Made by a program: the position numbers and the translations under genes. DNA of 64,000 nucleotides from Dentipellis sp. KUC8613 (Eukaryota; Basidiomycota; Agaricomycetes; Russulales; Hericiaceae): the NCBI GenBank assembly GCA_002286715.1, contig NSJX01000074.1, positions 15,205 to 79,204 of the forward strand, written 5' to 3'. How positions within the stretch are numbered: the stretch's first letter is position 1; each line of letters starts with the position of its first letter. Shown piece after piece: positions 33,401 to 44,242 of this stretch. Under the pieces are notes generated by a model. It searched no databases and had not been told where the DNA came from. It saw only the letters and a list, made by a program, of their open reading frames with translations.

Positions 33401-36382
33401 AAATCCAGGAGCATTTGTCGTACAAGTTCCCGGGAAATTGAGTCTTTCGGCGCTGGTCCATAGCATTCTCGGCGATGGCTCCGAAGTCCCAGAACAAGCT
33501 ATTGACGTTTCGTTCTCCAACCTGCTCGTGTACTATGCTTGGAAAACGTCTTCGCTACCCTCTCCTGGCCACACTGGTCCACGGAGCGGAAAGTACTTGG
33601 CCGGGTTCCATGCCGAGGCATCTATCGACCTCTTTGGTACGTGTCAGCCATTATTTATGTGTTTCTTATCTGATGCAGATATTGGCAGGAATTTCCTTTG
33701 TGCTCACTCTCGATATCATAGGCGAGAACAAAAGTCAACGAGGGGTGAGGATAGCCGGAACGAAATCTACACCTGTCACCGTTGTGTGCATCGTTCTGCA
33801 TGGTCGTGATGGCGCTACGACCGAGGGACCATCTTTTGGCCTCTCCACATGTGATTCCGACAAGGGTTGCTTCATCACGGCAGGGGTTACTTTCCTCGGG
33901 AGCGAAATTGGCTCCACAATACTATCCTATCGTCCCAGCTCATCCAGCTTCTTGGCGACTGTCGACGTGAAGGCGTCTTTTCTTCCCAAAGGCCAAGCAG
34001 AAATTTCGTTCGAACTAGTGCGAAAAGACGATCGAAACCGACTCCGATTCGTCAATTTGCCTGCAATATTTGAGGATCTCATTGAAGCCCTCCAGATCAT
34101 CGAGGTGATCGAGAAGCTCAGCGCACTTGACGGAAGTCCCTGTGGCGCCATCAAGCTGGCCTTCGAGTGCGTATTAATCATTTTTTTCTTCGAGGCTTGT
34201 CCTTCAGGCTGTGCATTAATAAATCCGCTTAGCCAACTCAAGACCACACTACACGTCCAAGTCAAACTGTCAGATTCGCAGCCAGGGCAATCGCCTGACG
34301 ACCACGATTCCGACTCGGATATGCCCGCTGCTCTGAGTTTCGACGTTGGAGGCACTCTTGATCTCATTTTTGCTGAGCAGACGATTGCTGGAATCACGTT
34401 CGACCTGTTTACAATCCGGGTTGACCTTCCGGCGGAGCTGTCGCTCGAGTCTTTCGGCTCAAGTCTCGCCGAGACTTTGAAACGCGTGCCCGAAGCGTGA
34501 GTTAAATAGCATCATACTGAATCAAATATTGATTTGATTGCTCCAGGATCGTGAAAGGCCTATGGGACAACAAGGAGAAGCTCGCACAAGTTATTGCCTT
34601 GGTCGCTTTCAAGAAATTGGGCGCAGATGCACTCGCAACACTCATATGCCGCGGATACTACAAACCCAAGACATCCACAGGTGACGAGCCAGGTACTGAT
34701 CAAAAGGCGGACAAAGCCGACGATGGAGGCGGCTTGGACGGAGACACAGGCGCTGCCTCTGGCGCCGGTGCTGCAGCTGCAGCTGGGGGCGCCGCCGTAG
34801 CCGCAGCTGCAGCCGAGGCAGGCGCGACCGCCGCCACACTTGCATGGACAGTATTCACACTCTTTGCCGCGCTCTTTGTGGTGAAGACTCTGCCGACGCC
34901 GCCCGCTCGTCCCGGATCCCCTCCAACGCCATCGTCGGACGACGCATTCGGCCAAGCCGTCTATGACGCGATCAGCAAGAAGTTCGACCGCTGGAAGGAC
35001 TGCACGGACTACGAGTCGGCGGTCACGACGGTGCTTGCGTGCGCCCAGGAATACCGTGCTGCAATCAAGATTTTGCGGAAGATCCTGCAGTCGGACACGA
35101 CGGCGCCGAAGCTCGGGAACAAGGAGTACACAGACTATACACAGCGCCGCGCGATGCTTGTGTACGACTTTTCGCTTCTGAGCCGCGCGTTTGCAGACCG
35201 CTGGCTGGACATGTCGGACTACGAGATTTCCATATCGCTGATCGCAAAGACCGACGACCATGGGCGCCAGCTGCGCATCAAATGGGACCGCCTGCGGGTG
35301 GTGCAGTCCATGGCGACGGTCATGACGGTTTCTGTGTCCGGCGGGTCGACGACGGTCGCGCAGAGATCGGAGAACACGATCACCGTCGACATTCCCGACT
35401 TGAGCATCCTTGGTGGGCTGCACGTCGACGTGGACGTCACCGCGATGGCGGCGATCTGGGGCGACGACAAGCAGTATGCATTTTATAGCCAGGGACGGCC
35501 CACCACGGCCGCGTATGTTGAGTGGGCGGCACAGATCACTAGTCTTAATTTCGAGACGGAGTGGCCGAACGGCGTCCCATCCGGCTTGAAGGGCCCTCCT
35601 TCGACCAGCGACACGATTTGGCCGGTGGACTCGAAGCAGTATCCTGTCCTGTTGCTGGGCGCTTTCCGGTATTGGCGTGAGTTATCCGATGTTTGACTAC
35701 GACTATGAGCACTGCTCACCATGATCTCTCCTACCTAAAGCATTGTCCTACATCGACAATCGAATGGCGACGGGGCTCACCGCTCAAGATTGGTACAAGG
35801 CGGCGCGGAAGACATGGGAGAAGAGCTCTGCGCGCTACGTCTACAAAGCTGCGCTCACCGACTCGTCTACTACGGTGACATTTACCGGCCAGAACGACAA
35901 CACGTCCATCTACACATTGAGCGACCTAGTGCTCAGTGACCCACCTCCAGTGTACAGAGCACGCGTGACCACGCGCGATGCGCGGCTGCAGCCTGCGTGG
36001 TCGGATTGTGTGTATTCCGCTCCCGACCTTGCGAAATACCCGGTGCTGGTTATTGGACCGTATACATTCTGGCGTAAGTCGTCTATCTTCCATTTCCATA
36101 ACGAGGTCTGTGAGATACTTATACTCGCATGGGCGCTGCTCGCGTGATTGCACGGATACTGCAGCCGTCGTGTTCGACCCGACCGTCACGAGCATGGCGT
36201 TTCTAGTGTACAATGCAAAGCGGGAGCGCATCGGACAGGTGGAAGAAGGCTGCGACAGGGTCGCGACGATTGTGACGACGGTGGAGCTCGATGTGCAGAG
36301 TGGGAATGTCACGGTCTCTGACAGCGATGGTGTCTTGTTCAAAGACACAGTGGATAGCTTGATGGACCCTCTTGATCTTTGA
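27458..36382 (+). pseudogene. Giant ComEC-type metallo-beta-lactamase protein, copy A (one-base frameshift)
   Basis: Paralogue of 44243-53230, with matching intron positions at the joins checked. Exons 1-3 have the same lengths (85, 222 and 358 nt). The N-terminal MBL domain is complete: VVYAGYGDTLLLQY, YWLIDGGP, THPDRDHMDG, LVTTGDAIG, FKVPHHGSQYNS and, after a 61-nt intron (29119-29179), ISANGTHGHPHP. The reading frame breaks near 31115-31121, where one base is missing next to a run of five C relative to copy B. Translation then stops at 31185-31187 after a shifted tail. Downstream exons (31246-36382) keep the homologous frame, consensus splice sites and the C-terminal end MDPLDL, so the break is recent or a sequencing error. 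If real, only a roughly 1,150-residue N-terminal product with an intact MBL domain would be made. Confidence 0.8.
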
Positions 36383-36704
36383 GGACGACGTGTCCGTGCT
36401 TGTTTTCATTCTGTTGCTTATCAAGTCTATTGATGTATGTAGGTAGCACGATGTGCATATGTACTTGTCACGAAATGGCTGCTTTTTGGCAATTTCACGT
36501 GTTGAGGTACTCTGTACTCCGGATGCTACAATCCGGGGTGCAGTGTCAATATACAAAATATCTGGGCAAAATACAAAGGCCATTACAAAATGCCTAGTTC
36601 CAGATATCCAAATCCGCTGTCAAAAGGGGAAACCCAGTAGTCGTGATGAGGAGGACCTCAGAGCCGAGACAAATGCGAAATGATGTACGTGTGGTGCATT
36701 TCTG
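36383..36704. other. Intergenic, 3' side of giant gene A
   Basis: 322 bp, probably including the 3' UTR; nothing else recognised. Confidence 0.5.
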
Positions 36705-36835
36705 TTATTCGCCTGTTCCCCGATGCAACGGCCGCGTTCTGAATCCGGGCGATGTTCGTTGGTGCGGTGGGCGGGAAGGTGGTGTTCCCGCTGCTGAACG
36801 CGCCGAGCGCGGAGTACTTTGCTGGTGGTGGGATG
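36705..36835 (+). pseudogene. Glutathione transferase remnant
   Basis: DNA here closely follows part of the GST gene at 24974-25836 but on the plus strand. It encodes IRLFPDATAAF, then after a short disruption AMFVGAVGGKVVFPLLNAPS and AEYF, against VRLVPDGTAAFQAMFVDALG and LLNAPSAEYF in the intact protein. A deletion of about 33 nt lies exactly between two copies of GCTGCTGAA in the intact gene, suggesting slippage or repeat-mediated loss. Both flanks of the GST gene are gone. It sits just downstream of giant gene A, whereas the intact GST sits upstream of it. Confidence 0.8.
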
Positions 36836-37322
36836 AGGCCAGGAACCGGGAACTCGTCGAGATGGAGAGGACATCTCGGGCCGGAGGCCCGAGCAAGCGG
36901 CGTACGTCATCGATTCACGTCATCTCTGCTCTCGTCGCTTCCTCGACTTTCGTTTCCTCCCTTACTGGCACCGACAGACGACCCTGGTAATCCGCGTCTT
37001 TCACTCCCAATTCTATGGATCTCTATTCCTTATCTCTCTGTCGACAAGATCTCACTGCATCTATGGGGAGAATCCGCGTCCGCATTGCGTTTGACAGGCC
37101 GATTGGAGCGAGTGGTGTAGATTGCGGCCTGTTTGAGGAGAGCATCGCCGCATAGGCAGATAGAGGTACGTCCACAACCTGTGATTCGACGACATTTCGT
37201 GGTGTGTGGGCCACACGGATTCCTTTGTGAGTGGGGTAGACGGAGCTGGAACGACTGGCGGGATGTCGTCATGGTGCACGTCCCTTATCATCTCGCGCGT
37301 CCGTGCCTCTTGCATTCCATTC
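36836..37322. other. Intergenic stretch
   Basis: No gene recognised. It should hold the promoter of the next gene, but no TATA box is evident. Confidence 0.45.
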
Positions 37323-38521
37323 ATGCCTGCTGCCGACGCCGACGCTCGCGGCCACGAAAGCCCCGCCGCCGCTTCCATCCACGCCGGTGCATGGTTCGCG
37401 TTTCTGTACAAGCTCCTGTGGACTTTGCTATGCGTCTCGCTCTCGCTGCTGCTCCGCCGGCCCGTCGCCGGACACACGCTCCAAATCGCTCAAATCGCAC
37501 TTTTCCCGCTGACGATCGCCGACGTGCACCTGCGCCTGCCCGCCTCACGCCACGCCCTCTCGCCCAGCACATCCCTACACTTCGCCCTCCTCGCGCTCAC
37601 GTGGTCCCTCCCCAGCCCCTCCTCCCCGACGCTCCTCACCACAAACCTGCACCGCGCGCTCCTCACCACGCCCCTCTGCTCCGTCTCCACCGCCCTCCTC
37701 ACCGCCCGCCTGCGCATCCTCCCCGTCGCCTGGGCCGCGTCCGCCGGCCCCCCGCTCCACGCGGCGCTGCATGATTTCCGCCTGCGCGTGTTCCGCAGCG
37801 CCGCGACGCCGCGCGCCGTGCAGCGCCTGCGCGATGCGGTCGTGGGCACGGTGCTGTTCGGCGAGTGTCTCCGCCTCGATGGGTTCAAGACGACTGTGTG
37901 CTTCGGCTCGTCATTCGTGTATAGCCCTGCGCCGATTCCACTTGGGCCTGCAACCGTCCAAGACAAAAACGAAAAGAAAAACGAGGACGAGGAGGAAGAG
38001 GACCTGCTCGTCACCGCGCGCGCCGAGACGCTCCACATGCACGACGGCAAGGGCCGCGTGTACGCCTTCGACGAGGTCACCGCGTGTATGCGCCGCACCT
38101 GGGGCGCGGGCGGGCCGAGCGAGGACCGCGGGACGTACGAGATGGAGGCGCAGGGCGCGCGCTGGATGCGTCTCCCGCCGTTCGTGCTGCCTGTGCGGCC
38201 GACGCGGATGCAGGTCGTGTGCGTCTCTCTCTCTCTTCCCTTCTCTCTCACCCTCCCATCTTTTCCCCATTCCCCCTCTTTCCCGCCGCATATACTTGTC
38301 GCGCAGTGCTGATGGCATCGACGGATAGCGCAAGCTGGCTCTGCGCACCCGTCCACCTCGCCTACCTCCTCCTCGCCGACCCCCTCCGCCTCGTCGACCT
38401 CGCCGTCCCCGCCGCCCACATCCGCTTCGACGCATTCCGCATGCGCGACGCCGCACTCGTCCGGCGCGGGTTCGAGGTGCTTGCACGGGCGTTTGTGAGC
38501 GAGCGCAGGGCCGGTGGCTAG
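37323..38521 (+). CDS. Hypothetical protein with N-terminal hydrophobic segments
   Basis: Two exons (37323-38218 and 38329-38521). The intron has a GTGCGT donor, a GTGCTGATGG branch region and an acceptor at GGATAG. The joined coding length is exactly 363 codons, 362 residues. The start MPAADADARG is chosen because a membrane-type segment follows soon after (FAFLYKLLWTLLCVSLSLLL); two upstream in-frame ATGs (37206 and 37263) are possible. A second apolar stretch follows (TLQIAQIALFPLTIADVHL). The rest includes VVGTVLFGECLRLDGFKTTV, a charged loop (DKNEKKNEDEEEEDLL) and, in exon 2, VHLAYLLLADPLRLVDLAV. No family recognised. Codon use is very GC-rich. The integral model and strong open frame support a real gene. 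Confidence 0.6.
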
Positions 38522-39137
38522 GGAGGCGCGCGATCTGCCGGGGATACGTGAGGAGGGGAAGGTGGGCGCGTGTGGTATGTGGTTCTGCTTGTTATATCTT
38601 TATTGGCTTTCGCGCTTGTTCTTGTTCTTGTTTTTGTATGATAGATACCAGATGAAGATGCAGATACAGATACACGGACCGCACATACATGTACACGCCC
38701 CGCACGCCCGCTCGGCCCGCGGCTCTTCGCTTGGTAGCACCAACATCCCTGGTTCCCAGTTCCCGGTTCTCGCTCTCCGACTCCGCCTCCGACTCCGACG
38801 CCGGCTCTCTCTATACTATCGCAGCTCGTATGTACATATAGTCTCTTTTCTTCTCTCCTCTTCTCTTATTTTCCCCTTCTCTTCTCCGCTTCCCCGAGTC
38901 CGGAACCTCGTCCTCGAAAGCGAACTCGAATCTGCGCTCAGATTCACCAGCCCCGGCCCCCGACACGTTCTGCATTCACCCCCACCCTCCCACCACGCAA
39001 TTGAATTTCCTCCGGACCGGCAAAATAAAAGGTAATGCGGCAACGTTAACTGCCACTGCTGCCAGGTGCCAACCGCCAGCGAGTAATCGAGCACCCCTTG
39101 CGAGAACTGGAAGGATCCCTGCCTGTGCCTCGGACGC

Positions 39138-39173
39138 GGATTCGGATTCGGATTCGGATTCGGATTCGGATTC
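39138..39173. repeat. GGATTC hexanucleotide array, six copies
   Basis: Six perfect GGATTC units followed by diverged GGGCTCGGATGC units. In one frame it would encode alternating Ser-Asp, but no supported gene covers it. Confidence 0.9.
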
Positions 39174-39359
39174 GGGCTCGGATGCGGGCTCGGATTTGGA
39201 GGAGGCTTCGGATGCGTTTTGGGATTGCGAGTCGGAGGGCTATGCATGGCCCGATGGCGGCGCCGGCAGCCCCGGGTCTGGGCTGGGGACCGGGACCGCG
39301 AGTATTGGTCTCGTCGTGCTCGTGCCCGCCCCGGAACCCCGCTCTCTGCGTGCGCCTTT

Positions 39360-39360
<1 letters not shown>

Positions 39361-39408
<48 letters not shown>
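39361..39408. repeat. Homopolymer of 48 C
   Basis: An uninterrupted run of 48 C, followed by a further pyrimidine-rich stretch. The minus strand is G48, able to form G-quadruplexes. The exact length is unreliable in any sequencing technology. Confidence 0.95.
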
Positions 39409-39411
<3 letters not shown>

Positions 39412-39670
39412 CCCGCCCTCACGCCCTCCCGCGCGCGTTGCGTGCGCATCTCGCTCTGCGCGCTCTGCACGGGCACTGCCCCTCACGCCCCTCCACACCC
39501 CCGGCGCGCAGTCCGCATCCGCACGCGTGCGCGAGGATCGATATCTGCAGGTCGGTGGGCTCGGATGATCGTACTTCCAGGCATAGGGGATGAAGAGCAA
39601 AGAGCGAGGAGAGGGAGAGGTGCGGAATGTGTGTGTTGGGGATTCGACAGGTCTTCGTCTCGGATTATAC

Positions 39671-39785
39671 GTGATGGGCTGCAGCTGGCCTTCGTGATGG
39701 GCTGCGGCTGGCCTTCGTGATGAGCTGCAGCTGACCCCCGTGATGAGCTGCGGCTGACCTCCGTGATGAGCTGCAGCTGGCCTTC
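39671..39785. repeat. 23-bp minisatellite, five copies
   Basis: Units start at 39671, 39694, 39717, 39740 and 39763. The consensus is GTGATGRGCTGCRGCTG followed by RCCYYC. Variation alternates (GCAGCTG versus GCGGCTG), which suggests a higher-order 46-bp duplication. Confidence 0.92.
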
Positions 39786-42109
39786 TCTTCACGAGGACCA
39801 CTGACTGGCAGTACGACACCCTCGCGCAAGCCCATCCAGCTCCCGCGCGCGCCATGTCTCCCACTGGCGTGTCTTGCAATTGCGCGTAGGGCCCTTCCGT
39901 GCGCCGCGCCGGCGGCACTTCGTCTCGCGTCCGTACTTGCCGCCGCGGAGGTGCGTCGCATCGCCGTCCACGTTTCGCACCGTCGCGTCGTTGCGCGCCC
40001 CTCCCGGGGCAGTCTGCCTCCCTTCCTGCGCCGACGCACATCTTCGCCGCTGTGCCATTGCACATTCTCGCGCTCCCGTACCGTTGTGCCCCCGGCCCCG
40101 CCCCCGCCGACACACCGCCCCCGCGCGCCGCCGCTCCCGCTCCCGCTCCGAGCCTCCTCGAACGCCTGCTCCCGCGCACTGATGGCTCCTTGGGCTCGTT
40201 CTCGCTGCTTGACGATAGGGCGAACAAGGAGGGCACCAACAGGGCGCGGAACCGGGGGTGGGGGAGACTCGTGGGGGTGGAGAGCGCGACAGAGGTGCGC
40301 ACGCACACACAGCCACAGTCGCGGCCACGGTCCCTCGCGCGCGGATTCTGAAATCGCTCTCACCGCCAGATCACCATCCACCACGGCCGCCGCATGCGAG
40401 ATGAACCCCCCGCCGTTTGCGAGTCGCGATTCGCGCTCTCGACGCGGATGCAGACGCAGGCGCAGGACCGTGGCGTACGTACGTACCGGCACCTATGGTG
40501 GATTCAGGTGCAGGCACGGATGCACGGACTGCACGATCAACTGCCACTGTCACTGTCACCGTCAGTGTCGGTGTTGGCTCTCGATCCACATGTACAGCGG
40601 CGGGCCTCGCTCTTCGTGCACCCTCTGCTTTCCGTGAGCCTGCTGATGCCCGCCGCTCTCGCCGCTGATCCAAGCCGCGGCTCGTCGCGCCCTGAGGGCG
40701 TCGATGATATCGATTCTCCCCCCGTGTGCGGGCCGACGAGGACGAGGACGAGGAGTCACGAGTGCGCTCACTGGCAGGCTGCTAGTACTAGCGTGGAGGC
40801 CCAACTCGCCGGTGAGAAAGGGCAACGAGGACGTCCGGGTCCCAGTCTGTGTTCGAGAACACATGCATGCTGCTTATATCCTCGCACAACTTCCAAGGCG
40901 CGGCGGGACCACTGGAAGCTGCAAGCCTGCAACTGCAATTGCAATGTCAATATGCATGCGAGGATCTGGAGCGTAAGAGAGGCTAGAGCATTACCAGTTT
41001 GACATTGTGATGATAGAAAGCAGGGAGATTGTCTTGCGATGGTGGTGATCAACCGGTGCACGAGGTGTCCATGGCGCGGACGGCGCGGACGCTCGCCTCC
41101 GAGTCGATGATCTGCGAGGTGATTCAATTTATGAGCATATGCAGAGAGATACTCACATGATATACAGAGACGTGGGCCATCATGATACTTAACGGGGACA
41201 ATGCATGCGCAGCGTCGGTGACCACAGTGGCCGTCTGTGTGATCGCCATGGTGTTCAAGTTCTATTGGACGGTACGCATTTCGGCTGGCGTGAAATTGGG
41301 TATTGTGTCTACAGTCATGCAATATATACTGATTTTTGAGTGACTGCTTGAAGACAGAACGTTCCTTGAACGCATACGCTCGATGCAGAGGGAGACTCGG
41401 AGGATCACCTGTGACCTGCGAGCAGACTCGGACGTCTTTGTCCCCAATTCGGAAACGGTACCAGTCCTTGTACTTTCGCGACGAACGTGAAAAACATCGT
41501 CCTAGAAAGCATGAGACTCACCTGGAGCCTCACCTACTCATTCCAGGAGCAGATCATGCCACGATGGTGGCTGCGGTCTTGCAAGACTCTGCGCGGCGGC
41601 TCTGGCAAGTAGCGGGACCGGCGCTTACACGGCCCGCTGAATGCCGCCGATTCGAAGGAGCGCCGAGCCAGTAGTCCCTCAGATCTCAGAAGGCGCTGGG
41701 CTCTACAGACGCGGTCATGGTCTGACTGGTGAGTATTCGTGAACTTGAAGTCTCTTCATCCTGAGACGCACGGACGACAGGGTGAAGTACGCATATCTCA
41801 ATGGTCAATGCCCGATGACGTGACGTTCGCATCGGTTCGATTTTTGTCCGATAAAGCCCTTCATATTATTCTTCATCTAAGGCGTAAGTTTTGGGCGCCT
41901 ATTGAATGTGTGCTGACGCTGCGCATATTTGTCACTTGGGTCTGTGGCCATAGGCGCCATAACGAGTCTCCTGCTTCCTCCCTCCTTCAGTCTACTTACC
42001 CTGCCCCCTGCTCCTCGTATACGCCCGCATCGCCGCACTCGCCACCCAGAATTAGTTCTGAATAATTCCAAGAGACCGCTAACACGCACACCCACAGGCA
42101 CCCCGTACG

Positions 42110-43528
42110 ATGGCCCGCTTCGACCCTGACCGGTGGATCGAGCAGCTCACGCGCTGCGAGCACCTCCCCGAAGCAGACATGAAGCTGCTTTGCGACCACG
42201 TGCGCACGCTGCTCATGGAGGAGTCGAACATCACGCCCGTCGCCGCGCCCGTCACGATCTGCGGCGACATCCACGGCCAGTTCTGGGACCTCCTCGAGCT
42301 CCTGCGCAAGGGCGGCCCTGTGCCCGGCACGAGCTACATCTTCATGGCGAGTGCGTGTTTCGCTCGTAGGCGGGGTTGTGCGCTCATGACATGATGGGAT
42401 GCTGGTTGCGGTGCGGCGGGGTGCGTGCGGGGGGGTGTAGGGTGACTTTGTGGACCGCGGGCATTATAGTTTGGAGACAGTGTCGCTGCTGCTGGCGTTG
42501 AAGGCGAGGTAAGCCGCGTTCGATCCGTTCATGTTCTGCGATGGAATGCCGGTTTGCAGATATCCGGACAAAGTGACGCTCCTGAGAGGGAACCACGAGA
42601 GCCGGCAGATTACACAGGTGTACGGCTTCTACGGTGCGTCCGCGACTCCGCGCCCTTCTGTCTTCTGTCCCCCATCTCTCCCTTTTTCGAGCCGCTCATC
42701 TTATTACGTCTGCCTGTAGACGAGTGCCAGCAGAAATACGGCAGCGCGTCTGTGAGGAAGGCGTGCTGCAGCGTGTTCGACTACCTCAACCTCGCCGCCG
42801 TGCGTCCCCTATCTATCTCTGCCCCCTCCCCCCGCCCCGCTCATCACGCGACGTGCGCTCCAGATCATCGACGGCGAGGTTCTCTGCGTGCACGGCGGCC
42901 TCTCGCCGGACATTCGCACACTCGACCAGATCCGCGTGCTCTCGCGCGCGCAGGAGATCCCGCACGAGGGCGCATTCTGCGGTGCGTCGCGTCACGCATA
43001 GTGCGGGATTGATGATTGATGGTTTGTGGACTTGTGCGCGTGCAGATCTCATGTGGTCCGACCCGGACGAAGTCGAGAACTGGGCAGTCAGTCCGCGCGG
43101 CGCGGGGTGGCTGTTCGGCGGGAGCGTCACGTCGGAGGTGCGCCGCGGTTTTCTGCTCGCCAGTCATACCCCGTTCTCACTCGATTCGGGCGCGCCAGTT
43201 CAACCACGTCAACTCGCTGAAGCTCATCGCGCGTGCGCACCAACTCGTACAGGAGGGCTTCAAGTATATGTTCGACGAGCAGCTCGCGACGGTGTGGTCC
43301 GCGCCGAATTACTGCTACCGATGCGGCAACATGGCGTCGATATTGACGATCAAGGACGACGGCGACCGCGTGTTTACGGTGTTTGGCCCCGCGGAGCAGA
43401 ACGAGCGCGACCAGGGCATGCAGAAGCAGCGGAGGGTGGTGAGTTTTTCTTTGGAGCCTTGCGTTGATGGCGTGTACTTGTGACGCACTGACGCATGTTA
43501 TTAGGGAAATATGCGGTATTTCGTGTAG
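42110..43528 (+). CDS. SIT4: SIT4/PP6-type Ser/Thr protein phosphatase catalytic subunit, copy 2
   Basis: Same exon plan as copy 1 (5903-7271). All PPP motifs are present: [96 protein letters not shown] and the tail GNMRYFV (copy 1 has GNMPYFV). In the first 79 residues it differs from copy 1 at seven positions, several in [12 protein letters not shown], where copy 1 keeps the more usual [12 protein letters not shown]; copy 2 is therefore the more diverged. The first intron (42347-42440, 94 nt) again has a GC donor (GCGAGT). The gene appears intact and could be expressed. It is followed by giant gene B in the same orientation. Confidence 0.92.
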
Positions 43529-44167
43529 TCGTGGCGTTGTATTTTTTTTTCGATGCTTATTGTTTCTTTTATTGACATCTCGGATACATTGCTTGGAGTG
43601 ATGCACATCGCTCAGAGCTTGCGTCCACAAGCGCCTACATGGTGACGAAGGACACTTGATGTCCTATCCTGGCGTCGCACGGTCCTATCAGGACTTGCCG
43701 GTAATTGTATCTAATCGTTGTCCCTTCATCTTCAAGCAGGAGTAGAAGGCCATTAGATGGTGCGTCATGTAGACCCTAATGCGTCATGACGCTTCTAAAC
43801 ATGACTTAGCCTGATACGTTCTCGCCGGCCCCATCCATGCCCAATCTCTGCATTTTTTGGCTCGTCATCCCAGTTTCCGTGCCGCTGATAATCCAACAAC
43901 CCAGAGAGGAGTTTTTTTTTTCAGTCTCCTACATGTTGTAGCAGTACACTTCCGCGGGAACGGAGTACACTCGACGTTCTGGCTTTTCTACTTCACCTTC
44001 AAGCGGGAACGGAAGGCTAGCGAAAAGGTGCGTCCTATCGACCTCAATGCTTCATCATGCTTCTAGACATGACCAAGCCTAGCACGTTCTAATAGCAGGC
44101 AACCGCAAACGTGTAGTAAGATTCGTTCTAGTGCCGCATTCCGCTGTCGACCGATTAATGGAAGGTC
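43529..44167. other. Intergenic region between SIT4 copy 2 and giant gene B
   Basis: Holds the SIT4 3' UTR and the promoter of giant gene B. It contains an imperfect ~100-bp direct repeat (listed separately). No gene recognised. Confidence 0.5.
43724..44094. repeat. Imperfect ~100-bp direct repeat
   Basis: Unit 1 is about 43724-43825 and unit 2 about 43991-44094. Shared blocks in order are CTTCAYCTTCAAGC, GAAGGC, GGTGCGTC, GACCYYAATGC, GCTTCTARACATGAC and ACGTTCT. Unit 2 lies within about 150 bp of the start of giant gene B, so it may carry regulatory sites. Confidence 0.7.
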
Positions 44168-44182
44168 CGGAATGCAATTCCG
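44168..44182. promoter_or_regulatory. CGG-N9-CCG palindrome upstream of giant gene B
   Basis: CGGAATGCAATTCCG is a perfect dyad apart from the centre, 61 bp before the ATG at 44243. It corresponds to the site at 27343-27357 upstream of copy A: arms conserved, centre changed. Confidence 0.55.
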
Positions 44183-44193
44183 ACACGAATAAC

Positions 44194-44200
44194 TATATAA
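44194..44200 (+). promoter_or_regulatory. TATA box of giant gene B
   Basis: TATATAA lies 43 bp before the start codon and 11 bp after the palindrome. Confidence 0.5.
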
Positions 44201-44242
44201 CGATGCGCTGTCATCTGCTCCAGTCCATCGCTAGCCTTCTGC

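Larger units (their letters stand above)
38522..42109. other. Long gene-poor region with simple repeats
   Basis: About 3.6 kb without a supported gene. It holds a GGATTC hexamer array, a 48-base C run and a 23-bp minisatellite (listed separately). Open frames across 39001-40650 exist in several frames at once and reflect composition. A hydrophobic exon-like segment around 41188-41271 could not be joined to neighbours in frame. The SIT4 copy 2 promoter should lie near the right end. Confidence 0.5.

Noticed and set aside
31246..36382. Second half of giant copy A as an independent gene
   Set aside because: It begins in the middle of an exon family shared with copy B and has no promoter or start of its own; a one-base deletion explains the break.
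39001..39720. Ser-Asp repeat plus polyproline protein
   Set aside because: Produced by the GGATTC array and the 48-base C run; open in several frames, no flanking domain.
41075..41271. Possible membrane-protein exons (hydrophobic segment at 41188-41271)
   Set aside because: Splice sites look usable but phases do not join; the combined frame meets stops.
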